Source: Sinohyriopsis cumingii
Taxonomy: Eukaryota; Mollusca; Bivalvia; Unionida; Unionidae
DNA: 64,000 nucleotides
Assembly: GCA_028554795.2 (NCBI GenBank)
Contig: CM068832.1
Coordinates: 84,115,049 to 84,179,048, forward strand
Direction: 5' to 3'
Shown here: positions 25,267-37,500 of the stretch, in pieces
How positions within the stretch are numbered: position 1 is the stretch's first letter
How the letters are laid out: every line of letters starts with the position of its first letter
The notes under the pieces: model-generated
Databases searched by the model: none
Told to the model about the DNA's origin: nothing
What the model saw: only the letters and a program-made list of their open reading frames with translations
Made by a program: the position numbers and the translations under genes

Positions 25267-25485
25267 TTAACAAGCTGGTATAGCACTTAACAAAATGGTG
25301 AATTATTTAACAAGCTGATATATTACTTAACAAGATAGTATAGTATTTAACAAGATGGCCTATTACTTAACAAGATGGTATATTATTCAACAAGTTGGCG
25401 TATCATTTAACAAGTTGGTATGTTATTTAACAAAATGTATAATATTTAACAAGATGGTCTTTTTAACAAGATGGTAAATTATTTA
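25267..25485. repeat. Minisatellite, unit about 22-24 bp
   Basis: About nine diverged units of TTAACAAGATGGTATATTA. Confidence 0.8.
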
Positions 25486-25614
25486 CTTAGTGCATTAGCT
25501 GTTATGATATTTTGTAACGTCTTCTAAAATACAAGCAAAGGCAATAAATAATTTTAGTATAAATATATTTGTTTAAAGTTACCGTGTCCTCAAGGTTACG
25601 ATGAAGAGAAAAAG

Positions 25615-25617
<3 letters not shown>

Positions 25618-25711
<94 letters not shown>

Positions 25712-25736
25712 TAGATAGACATACACACAGACAGAC

Positions 25737-25833
<97 letters not shown>

Positions 25834-25834
25834 T

Positions 25835-25881
<47 letters not shown>

Positions 25882-25960
25882 TAGAGTTAGATATACAGAT
25901 AAATAGATAGGTAGATAGATAGATATACAGATGAACAGATAGATAAATAGATGGATATAT
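25618..25960. repeat. Compound microsatellite (TA)n-(GA)n-(TA)n-(GATA)n
   Basis: TA (25618-25669), GA (to 25707), TA (25738-25804) and then GATA-type tetranucleotides decaying to about 25960. ORFs here encode only Tyr/Ile/Ser repeats. Confidence 0.95.
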
Positions 25961-26484
25961 AGATATCATCTGTTCATGTTTTGCTGAATCACAAGACAAC
26001 GTTCTTTAGTCATCAGCTGACATTAACCCCACCCCATCCATATCCTCAAAAATGAAAAGCATAAACAAGTTTTGCGACATCTTTGCATGCCAGGTAAAGT
26101 TCAAAGTCTGCAAAAACAATCTGGTTAGACCATGGTGATTGCTATGAAATTCCACCGTTGTTTTAACTCCAGGCCTCGAATATGTTCTATTTATTTGGGA
26201 AACATATTGAGTAATCTTCAAGTTAAGGTCACAAAAGGATAACTAAAGCCCCCATGATCAATAGTTTACCTGGATAAAATAACAAGCGGTTTTTTATCAT
26301 ATGTAAGTCACTTCAACATTATATTTTTAGTAGTTCCTTAAATGTATTTAATGATTAAACAACTTAAAAAGATATTGAGAGACAATATATTATATCTTCT
26401 TTCTATGATATTGTATCGACGTTTCTATATATTTTCTTGAAATAATAAAATATGTTTCAACCGAAATTGACCTCTGCAAATAAT

Positions 26485-26770
26485 AGCACAATCGCCATTG
26501 ATCGATTGAATCAATAAAACAACTACCATTGAACTGAGCAACAATTTAGACAAAATCAATTGACCCACACAAATCAATTAGTCGCCATTCACCCATTCAA
26601 GCAATTAGAACATTGTTATTGACCTTAGCAATTAAATAGACAATTGCCATTTACATTTTACAATCAAATAAATAATCGTCATTGACATTTAAAAAAAGCA
26701 ATTAGATAATAACCATTGATATATTCAATCAATTAGATAATCGTCATTGATCTATCCAATAAGAGGAAAT
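26485..26770. repeat. Degenerate tandem repeat, unit about 38-42 bp
   Basis: The phrases GTCATTGA and AATCAATTAGATAAT recur about seven times with strong divergence. Confidence 0.55.
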
Positions 26771-27054
26771 TATCTGTCATAGAGTACAAGGTGTATAACT
26801 TGTAATAAAGACAGATTGTATGTGTCCCATCGCCTTGCCTACGTGCATTAACCTCCATACTCCCTCGACCAAGCATACGTGCGCAAGTAAAAAGAGTCTT
26901 ACAAATTCGCCGATTCAGGCATTCGTGCATAGCAAACACTCCCAGTTTAGACCTATTAATCAACTATCGTCTGAGTACAAAGTCACTTCTGATTACTAAG
27001 AATCAAGATATATAGAGATTATTACAGTGAGGTAAAATCGATAACGAGCGGGAA

Positions 27055-27245
27055 GTGTAGTCGGTAGATCCTACGGTAAGATGTGCTATAATATCAAGTT
27101 AGTTGCAGTCCGTAGATCCTACGGTTAGATGCGTAATAATATTAAGTTATTTGCAGTCCCTAGATCCTACGGTAAGATGTGTGATGCTATCAAGTTAATT
27201 GCAGTCAGTAGATCCTACGGTAAGATGCGTGATACTGTCAAGTGA
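27055..27245. repeat. 48-bp tandem repeat, four copies
   Basis: TAGATCCTACGG begins at 27065, 27113, 27161 and 27209, exactly 48 bp apart. The core contains the short palindrome GTAG-ATC-CTAC in the first two units. Spacer sequence is conserved (AAGATGYGTGATAATATCAA type). Confidence 0.9.
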
Positions 27246-27688
27246 ATTTTCAAATATGGTGAAGGAGTATCATCACACGGGTTAGAGAAGTTTTTATGGG
27301 TGTAAGGGACTCGGTGCGTGCAGGCAAGGTGATTGTTGTAGAAACCAGTTTACAGCCGACCCTGGTTCAAGCCTCAGTAGAGGACAAATTTAAAATTATC
27401 TACCCTGTATAAAACATTCAGCTGCATTCGTTATTAATGAAAATAAAGTACGAGCATGTCAATAATTTTCAGCACGTGTAAAAAATCACCATAAAATCAG
27501 AGTGGTAACTTATGCAGAAAATTCTCGATTAAACCTACTCGAACAATTTTGTGCATTCCTGACTGACACGAAGCTACCGAACATCGATACAATGAAAATG
27601 TACTGTGGTACGCACTGTACCAATCCAAGTGGTTTTACTGGCCAATTTATGTCAAACCGAAGAATGAATTCATGAACTTCCAATCTCA

Positions 27689-27789
<101 letters not shown>

Positions 27790-28019
27790 CGACTATATGG
27801 TCTTAAACTACATAGCAGAAAAGAGCGAAAAGGAACAAGGTTTCAAACATTCAATGTAAGCTTCATTTCCAATACAAAGCGAAAATTGAAAAATAACTGA
27901 CAGTAATGTAAATTAAATTAAAGGCAGTCTTAATAGTTCTTTCACACGTCCAAATGAATGAAGTTCCAATTGAAATTCAGTGGTGTTGCAAATATATTCC
28001 GATATTGATTATGTTGATG

Positions 28020-28288
28020 AGCCTGTAGTAATGTGCTAATATACAAATGACCAGGAATGCTGATGTGCTAAAAATCTTTTGATGCATCATAATAATATAA
28101 TACAAAATGACATTGAATGAATTCAATGTACTTCCAAATTAATGTTTAGGACAATAATATGATTGAGCACTTTGAAATTCCAGTGAATAATGATAATTTG
28201 AATAAATAAATCAACACAATTAAAAAATGACCACAACAATGAAACGCATTCTTCCTCGGATGGTAAATCAGCAATGAATAATATTTAT

Positions 28289-28334
<46 letters not shown>

Positions 28335-28660
28335 GCAACATTGATATGAAAAGCTAAGACAATTAAAGAGCCAAGATGTATGGCAGTCTAACATTCAAAA
28401 TTATCAACATGTTCAAGAATTTCCAAGTGGAAAATTGATGCCCTTGACTCAGATTCAGATAAACAAATTTACCTCCATTAATAATGATCTGAATATTAAG
28501 CCTATACCAACTAAATATTAAGTCTATACCAACTAAATATTAGCTATGGATTGTGCTGTTTACAAAAAAAAATTAAAAAATGTTCTTGGTCAGGTGTACC
28601 AGTAACTTGATTTAGTACAAAGGTTAGTTACAAAATATAGATATACATAATAAACAGTCA
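28020..28660 (+). repeat. Local duplication, first copy (partner about 29010-29430)
   Basis: The blocks share CCATTAATAATGATCTGAAT and the TAACTTGATTTAG.ACAAAGGTTAGTTACAAAATA phrase in the same order. The first copy contains a poly-A tract of about 39 bp (28291-28329) that the second lacks. Confidence 0.75.
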
Positions 28661-28876
28661 TTAAAAATGTCAATAAACAATACCAATTAAATGTACATAT
28701 TAATATATATTCGTCGCCCTCGGGTAGAATCGTCCGTACGTCGTCCTAATGACCAAGCATTGAGTCACACTAACCGACTGCTGGCCCGCAACCGTATGAC
28801 AATCATTCCAATCCCTACCCAAGATGCCTGAGACATATCTCGTCTGTAGATCTACTTGATCTACTTGAGGTATACA

Positions 28877-28879
<3 letters not shown>

Positions 28880-28951
<72 letters not shown>
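28880..28951. repeat. (TA)n microsatellite
   Basis: About 72 bp of TA, next to GAATATCTGAATAAATGTA, which recurs at about 30407. Confidence 0.95.
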
Positions 28952-28954
<3 letters not shown>

Positions 28955-29429
28955 TATCTGAATAAATGTAGGCTTGTAACGGCTCATGTGGTAATATTTC
29001 AATGACCGGAATTTGTTAATGTACTAGCATGCGTTTGATGCATAACAATATTATAATACAAAATGACCTTAAACTAATTAGCTATACTTCCTACAATGAA
29101 ACCGATTCTGCTTCAGAAGGTAAAGCATAAGTGAGTAATATTTCAACTAAACAACACTGCTATATAGAGCCAAGATGAAGGTCAGTCTCCACTCTATAAC
29201 ATTCAAAGTTGTCAACAAGTTCAAGAATTTCCAAGTAGAATTATGATTTCACTCGGATTCAAATAAACATGTTTACCTCCATTAATAATGATCTGAATAT
29301 TAAATCTATACTAACTAAATATTAACTATGGATTATGCTCCACACAGAAAAGTATTCCTGGTCAGGTACATAAGTAACTTGATTTAGGACAAAGGTTAGT
29401 TACAAAATACAGATATACATAACAGTCAT

Positions 29430-30852
29430 TGTCGTGTGGTCTTGGTTTACATCATCTTTATCATAAACTCTGTCATATTCAAATTCAAAACTTAGCTTTC
29501 GGGACTCATTAGTAAGCAACAACTTACTGTACTGTTTCCATAAACCATAATGAAAATGAAACGCCATTCATCTCTATTCTAATATAAGTATTCGCAAAGA
29601 AATTGTTCAAAAGGAAGCGTATAGTCAAACATAGGTATGCACGTATAGAATGTATGCTCTGTGAGCACGCACATATTTATTAAAATAACAGTCGAACTGA
29701 ACAAAGTAGACATTAATATATAAGATGTAATTTATTTAATAACATATGTTATCGACAAATAAATACAAACAAAATAAAGATGATGCACAATTTTGACAGT
29801 GGTGTGGATTGCTTAAATCATTTATTAATCCCAATGAACATTGTTCCACAGGGAAAGGTAATCGCTATAGAGTCTGCTCCGAACAAAAAGAAAACTCGAT
29901 CAATCGAGAGAGAGAGCATATGATGTGATATTCCAGATCGAAATACTTTAGGCAGTCTAACAATTGCTAAACTGATATTTTGCCCTCCATATCTCAACCC
30001 AAGAAAAATACTTTCAATCCGTTGCTTCATTCGAATATAAATCATATCTCATATTATAACTTTTTGATCGTAAATTAGCATCAATTATCTTAATTTAGCA
30101 TGAATTATCTTAAATTAGCATGCACGTTCTGTGAAATTTGATTAATAACATAATAACAATAATAAATGATTTATTTTCCTTATCGTTGTTCAATGCTGGA
30201 CTAGATTTGGCTTTACAATAAATGATATAGGATTATTTCACATTTCTGCATAAAAGAAGTCCCATCTTTGAATTGTATAAAGTAAAAACGACTAACTGAA
30301 TAGTGTTGTTCTACACAATGGAGGGTAATGACCTTTACTGATAAAGTAGATTTCATGTTCTGTACCTAAATGTCAAACACTATCTGGAGTATAGAGATAA
30401 ATTTGAATATCTGAATGAATGTACGCTTGTAACGGCCGGCGTTCAGGATTTCCCACACGTTTTCATAACATATTTAAGCAAGCGATGAACTTTTGGTATT
30501 ATCATTATCATTTTTTACTTAGATGTTAGTTCTCATAAAAAGTGTATAATTGTCGTTGTGTGATCAGCATTAACAAAACTTTTTACTGTTTAACATTTGT
30601 ACATATTTCCCAAGGACAGTTGATCTAACTTCAATTTAAAACGTTTTACAGTTAAATTTCTATTATGGGTTTAACTGATTCTGTATATCCGTACCAAGCT
30701 TTCTAAAAATAAAGTCCACGTATCTGTGCTTACTAATCTATAAACCGATTATGCTCTGACCCTTCCCACCCAATTTTGATATTTGGACATTTATATTGGG
30801 GTATACGGTCAGACTCATTTGACTATCGACAAGTTGGAATTCCCAGAAACCG

Positions 30853-30936
<84 letters not shown>

Positions 30937-31890
30937 TAAATAGAGATAAACAGTTTTAGTAACTCAATTCAAAGGTATAAATTCAAAAACACTATATGAC
31001 ATTAAGTGAAAAAAGTATTTTTTTTACATTTTTTCTTCTGAATTATGTCCCTTGTGTACAGTTAGATAAGATTATTCTATTTTGCAAAAAATTTTAACTG
31101 GTAAAAGTATAATCTAATAACATAAAAATAAGTTTACTAATTCTTTAAAAATGAAATTGCATTTGAAAATTAACTTTCGATACAATATAATTAATTATTT
31201 ATAAAATACTTCATAGTAAGCGATATGCACATCATATTTTTTATTATATAAATTGAGTTCCAATAACCAATTTAATAGCTGCAAAAGTTATATTAGTACA
31301 TATTTTATATATTTGTCTTTCTAATTTTATTTTTATTTTATTAATATTTTTTCGTTTTCCTTTAATTTATTCTTCGTTTCTTTCTCTTTTATATTTATTT
31401 ATTTTCTATACCTCTAATAAGTGTGCATTATACATAATACAAAAATGTTACTGAAACTGTATCTCTATTTATTAATACATATATATATGTATATGGGAGA
31501 AACATATAGGTAGATAGATGATAAGTCATTGAGCACAGACACATTTATATATTTTTGAGGAATATATAATTAATTTTTTATTTAGTCCATCTTAAAACAT
31601 TAAAAACTAATTTTTGTGACCAATAATGCTCACAACTTGGAGTTTTGTATACTCAAAATACTTCCGCACACACACACATATGTGTGTACGTGTATCTGTG
31701 TATGTATGTATGTACGTATGTTTGTATGCATATATCTGTGTATGTGTGTAAATTTTAAGGCAGAGAAAAGAGTTAATAATTGTGCGAGCAATGAATTGTA
31801 TTACAAACCACCTTTAAGAATAAATGTAGCTGGTGCAATTGATTTGAAATTTAAGTTACCTTTCCCATAACGCACTATCTTTAAAATCCC
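29430..31890. other. Intergenic AT-rich DNA, no supported gene
   Basis: Only short ORFs without family resemblance. It contains (TA)n at 30854-30933 and a TGTATG-rich stretch at 31675-31750. I see no splice-consistent coding sequence. Confidence 0.5.
30854..30933. repeat. (TA)n microsatellite
   Basis: About 80 bp of TA. Confidence 0.95.
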
Positions 31891-31893
31891 ATA

Positions 31894-32010
31894 CATAAGT
31901 ATCAAGTAATAAGCCACAGAGTGACAGTCTACATAAGTATCATGTAATAAGCCACAGAGTGACAGTCTACATAAGTATCATGTAATAAGCCACAGAGTGA
32001 CAGTCTACAA
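31894..32010. repeat. 38-bp tandem repeat, three copies
   Basis: AAGCCACAGAGTGACAGTCT starts at 31911, 31949 and 31987 (38-bp period). The homologous place at about 2700 holds a single unit, so the expansion happened in this copy. Confidence 0.9.
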
Positions 32011-32130
32011 TGAAATGTGCTGATATTGGACTCTAAATCATGGTACTGGTCGATAATTGCATTTAAAATTCCTATCATGTCTATATGTAAAGGTGTTGCA
32101 ACTTTATTGATAATAGGTTCACGTTTATAT

Positions 32131-32188
<58 letters not shown>

Positions 32189-32500
32189 CATTTTAAGCAA
32201 CATAACTATCCTTATTAGTACATGCTTGTTTTGCATTTATAGACAGAGAGATGAAGTGAAACTTCTCGATTAGTTATTGTTCTAATTAGTAACACTTTTC
32301 TATTTAAAAACATGCATTATTCCTGTTTACTTTTAGAAATTGTGATAACTTTCAATTAGCACTTTCACAGGGACGTAAAACTGCAAGGTAAACTGAAACC
32401 AAATGAATGTTCAACTCCAATGCACAGAAAAATCGCATATGTCTTCTAAACTGCACAAACATTGTTATGATAGACGTCATCTGGAGAAAACTAGTCAAGA
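31985..32500 (+). repeat. Duplicated block, second copy (partner 2690-3075)
   Basis: See the partner entry. This copy contains a (TA)n insertion at 32140-32187 and lies about 240 bp left of the Polinton. Confidence 0.75.
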
Positions 32501-32734
32501 TCTTTGAGAGAGAGAGATTACTGAGCAGTGAATAATACTCCGTTTGCTATTACTAAGTACCCCGCTCAATATTTTTTACACCCCGTGCGTACTGATGAAT
32601 ACGCGGTTTACTAATATCCAACACACATGAACTTTACATATTCGGTACATTTTCGGTACATGAGGCACGCAGTATTGAATATGTTTGACTACTGTATTAA
32701 TTGGTAGATGCCTATGTATTGTTTTATGTATAAC

Positions 32735-32740
32735 TATATG
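32735..32740. other. Target site duplication TATATG, left
   Basis: TATATG directly precedes the element's terminal AGTAGTAAGG and is repeated exactly at 49672-49677. Six-base duplications are the Polinton norm. Confidence 0.9.
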
Positions 32741-32760
32741 AGTAGTAAGGTGGGACACTT

Positions 32761-33010
32761 TAACGTCAAGGGGAATTAGCATTACAAGACCCCTTGGGCA
32801 ACTCTAGCGTCAAGGGAAAATTAACATGGAGAAAAATCGTGGGTCAGATTAGCGTCAAGGGAAATTAACATGGAGAAAAATCGTGGGTCACTCTAGCGAC
32901 AAGGGGAATTTAACATGGAACTATAGTGTGGGTCTGTCTAGCGACAAGGGGAAATTAACATGGGAATAGATTTTGGGTTTGTCTAGGGACAAGGGGAATT
33001 GAATATGGGA
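32761..33010. repeat. 44/45-bp tandem array inside the terminal repeat
   Basis: Six units with periods 44, 45, 44, 45 and 45. The shared core is GCGWCAAGGGRAAWTTAACA. The mirror array is in the right terminal repeat. A role as binding sites for integrase or terminal protein is inference. Confidence 0.9.
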
Positions 33011-33092
33011 TTTTTTTTTTTTTAAAATTTAAATTTAAATTTAAAAAAGGGGTAGGCAATGGAAAGGCTATCTCTTTTCGAGAAATATGGCT

Positions 33093-33108
33093 GGCCCTGA
33101 AAAGGGCC
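33093..33108 (-). terminator. Histone-type 3' stem-loop (left TIR, minus strand)
   Basis: On the minus strand: GGCCCTTTTCAGGGCC (6-bp stem, UUUC loop), 5' flank CCAAA, 3' flank AGCCA, and purine-rich GAAAAGAGA 13 nt further on. It lies 19 nt after the stop of the minus-strand ORF at 33127-33360. Stem, loop and 5' flank match the metazoan replication-dependent histone mRNA signal. Confidence 0.75.
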
Positions 33109-33126
33109 TTTGGGTTTATATTAATA

Positions 33127-33360
33127 TTAACATAGATGGCATCTGTCACATATTCTTCTTCTTCTTAAACTCCTTCTAACTGCCGGTCCATACACAAGTA
33201 CCCTCTTGAGACATCCTTGTCTTTCTATGTAAACTCTCCTCATCCATTGACTAGTATCTGTCCTATCAACAACAGTCCACTTGGACCTGACATACATGAG
33301 CATGTCCGTCCTAAACATCATGGAAGACACAAGGGTGGATGACTCAACTGTGGTCCACAT
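33127..33360 (-). CDS. Small leftward Polinton ORF, 77 aa, unknown
   Basis: It starts at ATG 33360-33358, about 47 bp after a TATAAATA box (minus strand, 33405-33412). It encodes a basic protein with an Arg-rich stretch (RRSLRRRR) ending in CDRCHLC, which could bind a metal or nucleic acid. It is divergent from the gene at 33580, with which it shares an intergenic promoter of about 220 bp. Its mRNA would end at the histone-type stem-loop in the terminal repeat. I recognise no family. Promoter and 3' signal support it as a real gene. Confidence 0.55.
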   Translation of the reverse strand: MWTTVESSTLVSSMMFRTDMLMYVRSKWTVVDRTDTSQWMRRVYIERQGCLKRVLVYGPAVRRSLRRRRICDRCHLC

Positions 33361-33404
33361 CTTGAAGCGACGAGAATAGGTGAATCAATGCAGTGAACTG
33401 CGCT

Positions 33405-33531
33405 TATTTATAGGTACAGGAAGGATTGAAACGGATTGAATTCATTCACCAATCCGAACACGCGTTACAAAATTCAGTCAGCTCGCATCCAATCCGAAGA
33501 GAGCAGTCTGTGACGTCACGTAGTCTATATA
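33405..33531. promoter_or_regulatory. Divergent promoter: TATA boxes and consensus CRE
   Basis: TATAAATA on the minus strand (33405-33412) serves the leftward ORF. TATATA at 33526-33531 serves the rightward gene. A perfect palindromic CRE, TGACGTCA, sits at 33511-33518, eight bases before the right TATA. CREB/ATF sites next to TATA are a usual design for inducible early viral promoters; that role here is inference. Confidence 0.65.
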
Positions 33532-33579
33532 GATTCGCTAGCGCTTGTGTGCAGTCAATCTATGCGACAGTGATTCAAC

Positions 33580-34041
33580 ATGACGGAAACTCAGAAAACG
33601 ATCCATTGGGGTGCACCAGCAGGGGAGACTGCCCAAGGGAACCCGGACTTACTTTCAGAAGAGGTACATTGGGATTTTGTGGATTTTCTTACCTCGCAAG
33701 AATTTGTTCCGGAACCTTCGTTACCTTCTTCATTACCGCAAGTGGAGAATTTTAGACAGAGACAGAAAGAAGAATTGGAGAAATTTATGCAACGACAAAA
33801 GGAAGCGGAACAAGCTTTTCTCCTACAGCAACAGCAACAGCAACAAGAAGAGGTAAGAAAAAAACAACAGCAACAACAGCAAGAAGAAGTAGCAGCAAAG
33901 AAACAAGAGGGTAAAAATCAAACGACTACGGTACTGTTGGACATTTTAGCGGAGTTAAGAAGTCTGAAACAAATGTATCAGACTTTTTATCACGACCGAA
34001 GAGAATACGACCTTCCCGAGCTAAACACGCCAACCCTGTGA
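33580..34041 (+). CDS. Polinton Q-rich coiled-coil protein, 153 aa
   Basis: It begins MTETQKTIHWGAPAGE. From about residue 60 it is a charged, Gln-rich coiled coil with two poly-Q tracts, ending in a less biased segment (TTTVLLDILAELRSLKQMYQ). The ATG is about 50 bp after the TATA box. A histone-type stem-loop follows 127 bp after the stop. I cannot assign a function. It resembles in style, not in sequence, the three small coiled-coil genes at the right end, which share the same type of 3' signal. Confidence 0.7.
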   Translation: MTETQKTIHWGAPAGETAQGNPDLLSEEVHWDFVDFLTSQEFVPEPSLPSSLPQVENFRQRQKEELEKFMQRQKEAEQAFLLQQQQQQQEEVRKKQQQQQQEEVAAKKQEGKNQTTTVLLDILAELRSLKQMYQTFYHDRREYDLPELNTPTL

Positions 34042-34167
34042 CTAAGCCTGTCCTACCACCCTTAGTGATTTCAACCCAATCATCAGAAGTAGGCCTTAGC
34101 CGTGGCAAAGGCTTAAGGCAGTTAAAGTTGATTGGTTAAACTCACTCCTACACCATAAAGAAAAAAA

Positions 34168-34183
34168 GGCCCTTTTCAGGGCC
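34168..34183 (+). terminator. Histone-type 3' stem-loop, best match
   Basis: GGCCCTTTTCAGGGCC, followed at once by ACCCA (34184-34188) and by GAAAAGAAA at 34197-34205. This is the full metazoan histone layout: stem-loop bound by SLBP, cleavage after ACCCA, then a purine-rich element pairing with U7 snRNA. A-rich sequence precedes it, as in histone genes. Confidence 0.8.
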
Positions 34184-34462
34184 ACCCACATTTCTCGAAA
34201 AGAAATACAATTTCAATTTGCCAATAACTCAAAAATAAACCCCACCCATTTTACCCTTATAGTACGTGTCTGTGTATGAGTGCTTGAGTGTAGCTTCTTA
34301 TTTTAAAATCAAAACTCAAAGACACTTACCTTATATCATTCATGTATTCTTTTATCCATTTTTTACAATCCAATTCACAATTCACCACAGAACACTTTAA
34401 AAAGTTCGTACACTTCTTCTTTCTCATTATTTAGTCTCTCTGTTTTTTGAATTTGCCAAGAC

Positions 34463-34468
34463 TATAAA
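34463..34468 (+). promoter_or_regulatory. TATA box for the polymerase gene
   Basis: TATAAA 49 bp before the ATG at 34517, in AT-rich intergenic sequence after the previous gene's stem-loop. Confidence 0.6.
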
Positions 34469-34516
34469 TTAGTCTATGGTGTTTAAACTTGAGTCATTTG
34501 ACGTTTTGCACTCAAG

Positions 34517-37500
34517 ATGAAAAGATCCTATTCATTCGAGAAGAAAGAAGAAGAAGAAGAAAGTAAGAGGCAGAAACGTGATCTATCGCCTCGTACCAGG
34601 GCTGAAATCTTGGCACAAATTCATGCCAGTGATTTTGAAGAGGACATGAGTGAACCAGAATCCGAACCCTCTAAACCAAGTTCACCACCCTTAGTCAACC
34701 CTGAAAAGTACTATTCCATTCGAGAGACGGAAAAGCGCTCCTCTAGAAAATTTAGAACCACTGCTTACACCTACACGGTGAAGTTTAAAGATTTCAAGTC
34801 CGACGTACCCTTGGAGAAAGCAGAAGGGTTTATCACCGAGATGTGGCATTCTTTGCTCACCGCACTCAAGCGACAATGTCAAGCCAAAGAAGACGATCGC
34901 TTGACACTATCCACAGATCACGACGGTTTGAAATCCCCTGTTTGGATCGAGTTTAGCAGACCCGCAGAACTGACCCCTTCCAAAGTCATGGACAAGATAC
35001 AACACGTACAACAATCTAATGACCAGTTTGACATCACCGATGGTAACGCCACACTGAAAATGGCCCACGTCTCTCCTCCTCAAGGGACTGGACGCAAAAA
35101 GATCTTATTGGTGGACGACCTTCGCAACACCAAAAAGAGTCTCGTCCGAATTAACAACCCTCAAGACCAGATGTGTTTAGCCAGGGCCATCGTGGTGGGA
35201 CGAACCTATGCCAACAAGAACGACACGGTAGAATGGAAAAGAACCTGGAACACTATTCAACAATCCGACCGAGCCAAACAACGAAATGAAGCAGAACTCC
35301 TGTTGCAACAAGCTGGCCTGTCCAAAGACACACCCTGTGGCATTCCTGAGATGCAAAAATTGCAAGATGCCCTAGCTCCACGCTATACCTTGAAAGTGCA
35401 CCCTCAAGAAATGCGCGGGTCTCTGTTGTTTCGAGGCCAAGACTTAAGGACGGAAAATACATTCATGTTTATCATCACGATGACCATTTCGATACCATTA
35501 CCAGTATCACCGGATTCCTGGGATACAGATATTACTGTGAGAAATGTGACTATGGTTATAATAATCGAGAGCAACAAAAGCATTGTGGATGGAAATGCCC
35601 AGGATGTTTGGCCTCTCCACCCTGTCTGAGCGAAGAACCAGTGCCTTGTTCGACTTGTCTGCGCACGTTTGTCAGCCCTACCTGTTACCAACAACATTTG
35701 AAAACACAAGGTTCACAGAAGAAATGTGCTTGTCAACTCCTGAGATTGTGCCCTACGTGTAGACAAGGCATACGTACCAACAATGCCAAGGCACACGTAT
35801 GTCGAGGAAAGAAAAAATGTCACATTTGTCACCACATCGTGGACTTGGAACACCAATGCTACGTGCAAAAATACCAACCCCCACCAGAGAAAGAGGAAGG
35901 TCACAAGAAGAAAGGCAATTTCATCTTTTTCGATTTCGAATGCATGCAAGAGACTGGCATTCACATTCCTAATTTCTGCGTGGCTCATCGAGCGTGCGAG
36001 AAGTGCATTCAAGAACCTATCTTCAGTCATTGCCCTCACTGCAGCAAGATTCCCGGAGGGCGTGAAAAAATCTTTCGGGGACCAAACACGTTAACCGATT
36101 TTGCCCAATGGGTCTTAGACCCCATCGACAAGACGTGGAGCCAAGAGGACATCGAACGTTACGGAGATTGTCATCGTCATGCCACAGTGATAGCTCACAA
36201 TTTCTCCGGATACGATGGACAGTTTCTTTTGAGGTACTATGCGGAACAAGGCACCGAACGTCCTAAAGTGACTTTGAACGGAGCCAAAATCATTTTCATG
36301 CAAGTGGGACAAGTACAGTTTAAAGATTCGATGAGTTACTTGGCCATGCCTTTGAGCCGAATGCCTAAAACGTTTGGAATGACAGAAATGGCTAAAGGGT
36401 ACTTTCCACACTTTTTCAATACGGAAGCCAATCAACATGCTGTTCTACCCCATTTGCCTGAGGCTCACTATTACGACCCCGACAACATGCGTACCGAACA
36501 ACGAGAAGCTTTCTACGCTTGGTACCAAGCTCACGCCTCGGACCCTTTCGACTTTCAGGAAGAAATGCTAAAGTATTGTCGTTTCGACGTGGACATTTTA
36601 CTGCGTTGCTGTGGAAAATTTCGAGAACTGTTCATGGAACACGGAGGGGTCGATCCTTTGAAAGAAGCTTGCACCATTGCCAAAGCGTGTTCCTTAGTGT
36701 ACCGCCAACGATTCATGCCTGAAAACACCGTGGCTGTCATCAGTCCTCAAACGACCCACTATGTCAAGCGTCAATACTCGGTCAAAGCCCTACGTTGGTT
36801 ACATTACTTGTGCGACAAGGAAGACAAATGGATTCAGCATGCCAACAACAGAGGAGGCAAAAAGACCATCGGAACGTGTTCGGTAGATGGCTGGGACTTA
36901 GAAAACCCCAAGATCGTGTACGAGTTTAACGGTTGCTTATTTCACGGATGTCCCGTCTGCTACCCTGACCGTGACACTAAAAATCAGGACACTTGTCAGC
37001 GACGCCTAAAGCTAGAACAGCAAGGATACCAAGTGGTGGAAATGTGGGAACACGAGTACGATCACCGTTTGAAAACCGATCCCGAGTTTAAAGGCCTCGT
37101 GGAAAGTTACCAGTTCATGGACCCGCTGAACCCGATGGATAGTTTGTACGGAGGAAGGACCAATGCCACCTGTTTGCTGTACCAAGCCGACGAAGAGAAA
37201 GGAGAAGAAATCAAATACTTGGACGTGTGTTCGCTGTATCCCTACGTGTGCAAATATTGTCGCTTTCCTGTAGGGCACCCGCAATTGTTCACGGAACACA
37301 TCGACCTGAAAAACATTCGACAATACGAAGGCTTGATCAAGTGTAAAGTTTTGCCTCCCACGAACCTATACCATCCCGTCTTACCTCACCATTGTCAAGG
37401 CAAACTGATGTTTCCCTTGTGCCGTACTTGTGCCGAAACATGCAACCAGGACCAACCTTGCCATCACAGCCAGGAAGAACGTGCCTTGACGGGAACCTGG

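Larger units (their letters stand above)
32741..33113 (+). repeat. Polinton left terminal inverted repeat
   Basis: It pairs with 49294-49671. I see about seven substitutions plus length differences in T and ATTTAA tracts. The outer part is a tandem array (units starting 32761, 32805, 32850, 32894, 32939 and 32984) with core TAGCGWCAAGGGGAAATTAA. The inner part includes an A/T-rich tract and, on the minus strand, a histone-type stem-loop. Confidence 0.95.

Noticed and set aside
34168..34183. Stem-loop as a bacterial-type rho-independent terminator
   Set aside because: No U-run follows. The loop, ACCCA flank and downstream purine element fit a histone mRNA 3' end in a eukaryotic element.
35440..35460. 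Programmed ribosomal frameshift in the polymerase gene
   Set aside because: No canonical slippery heptamer or downstream pseudoknot is evident; a single indel in an A-run is simpler.
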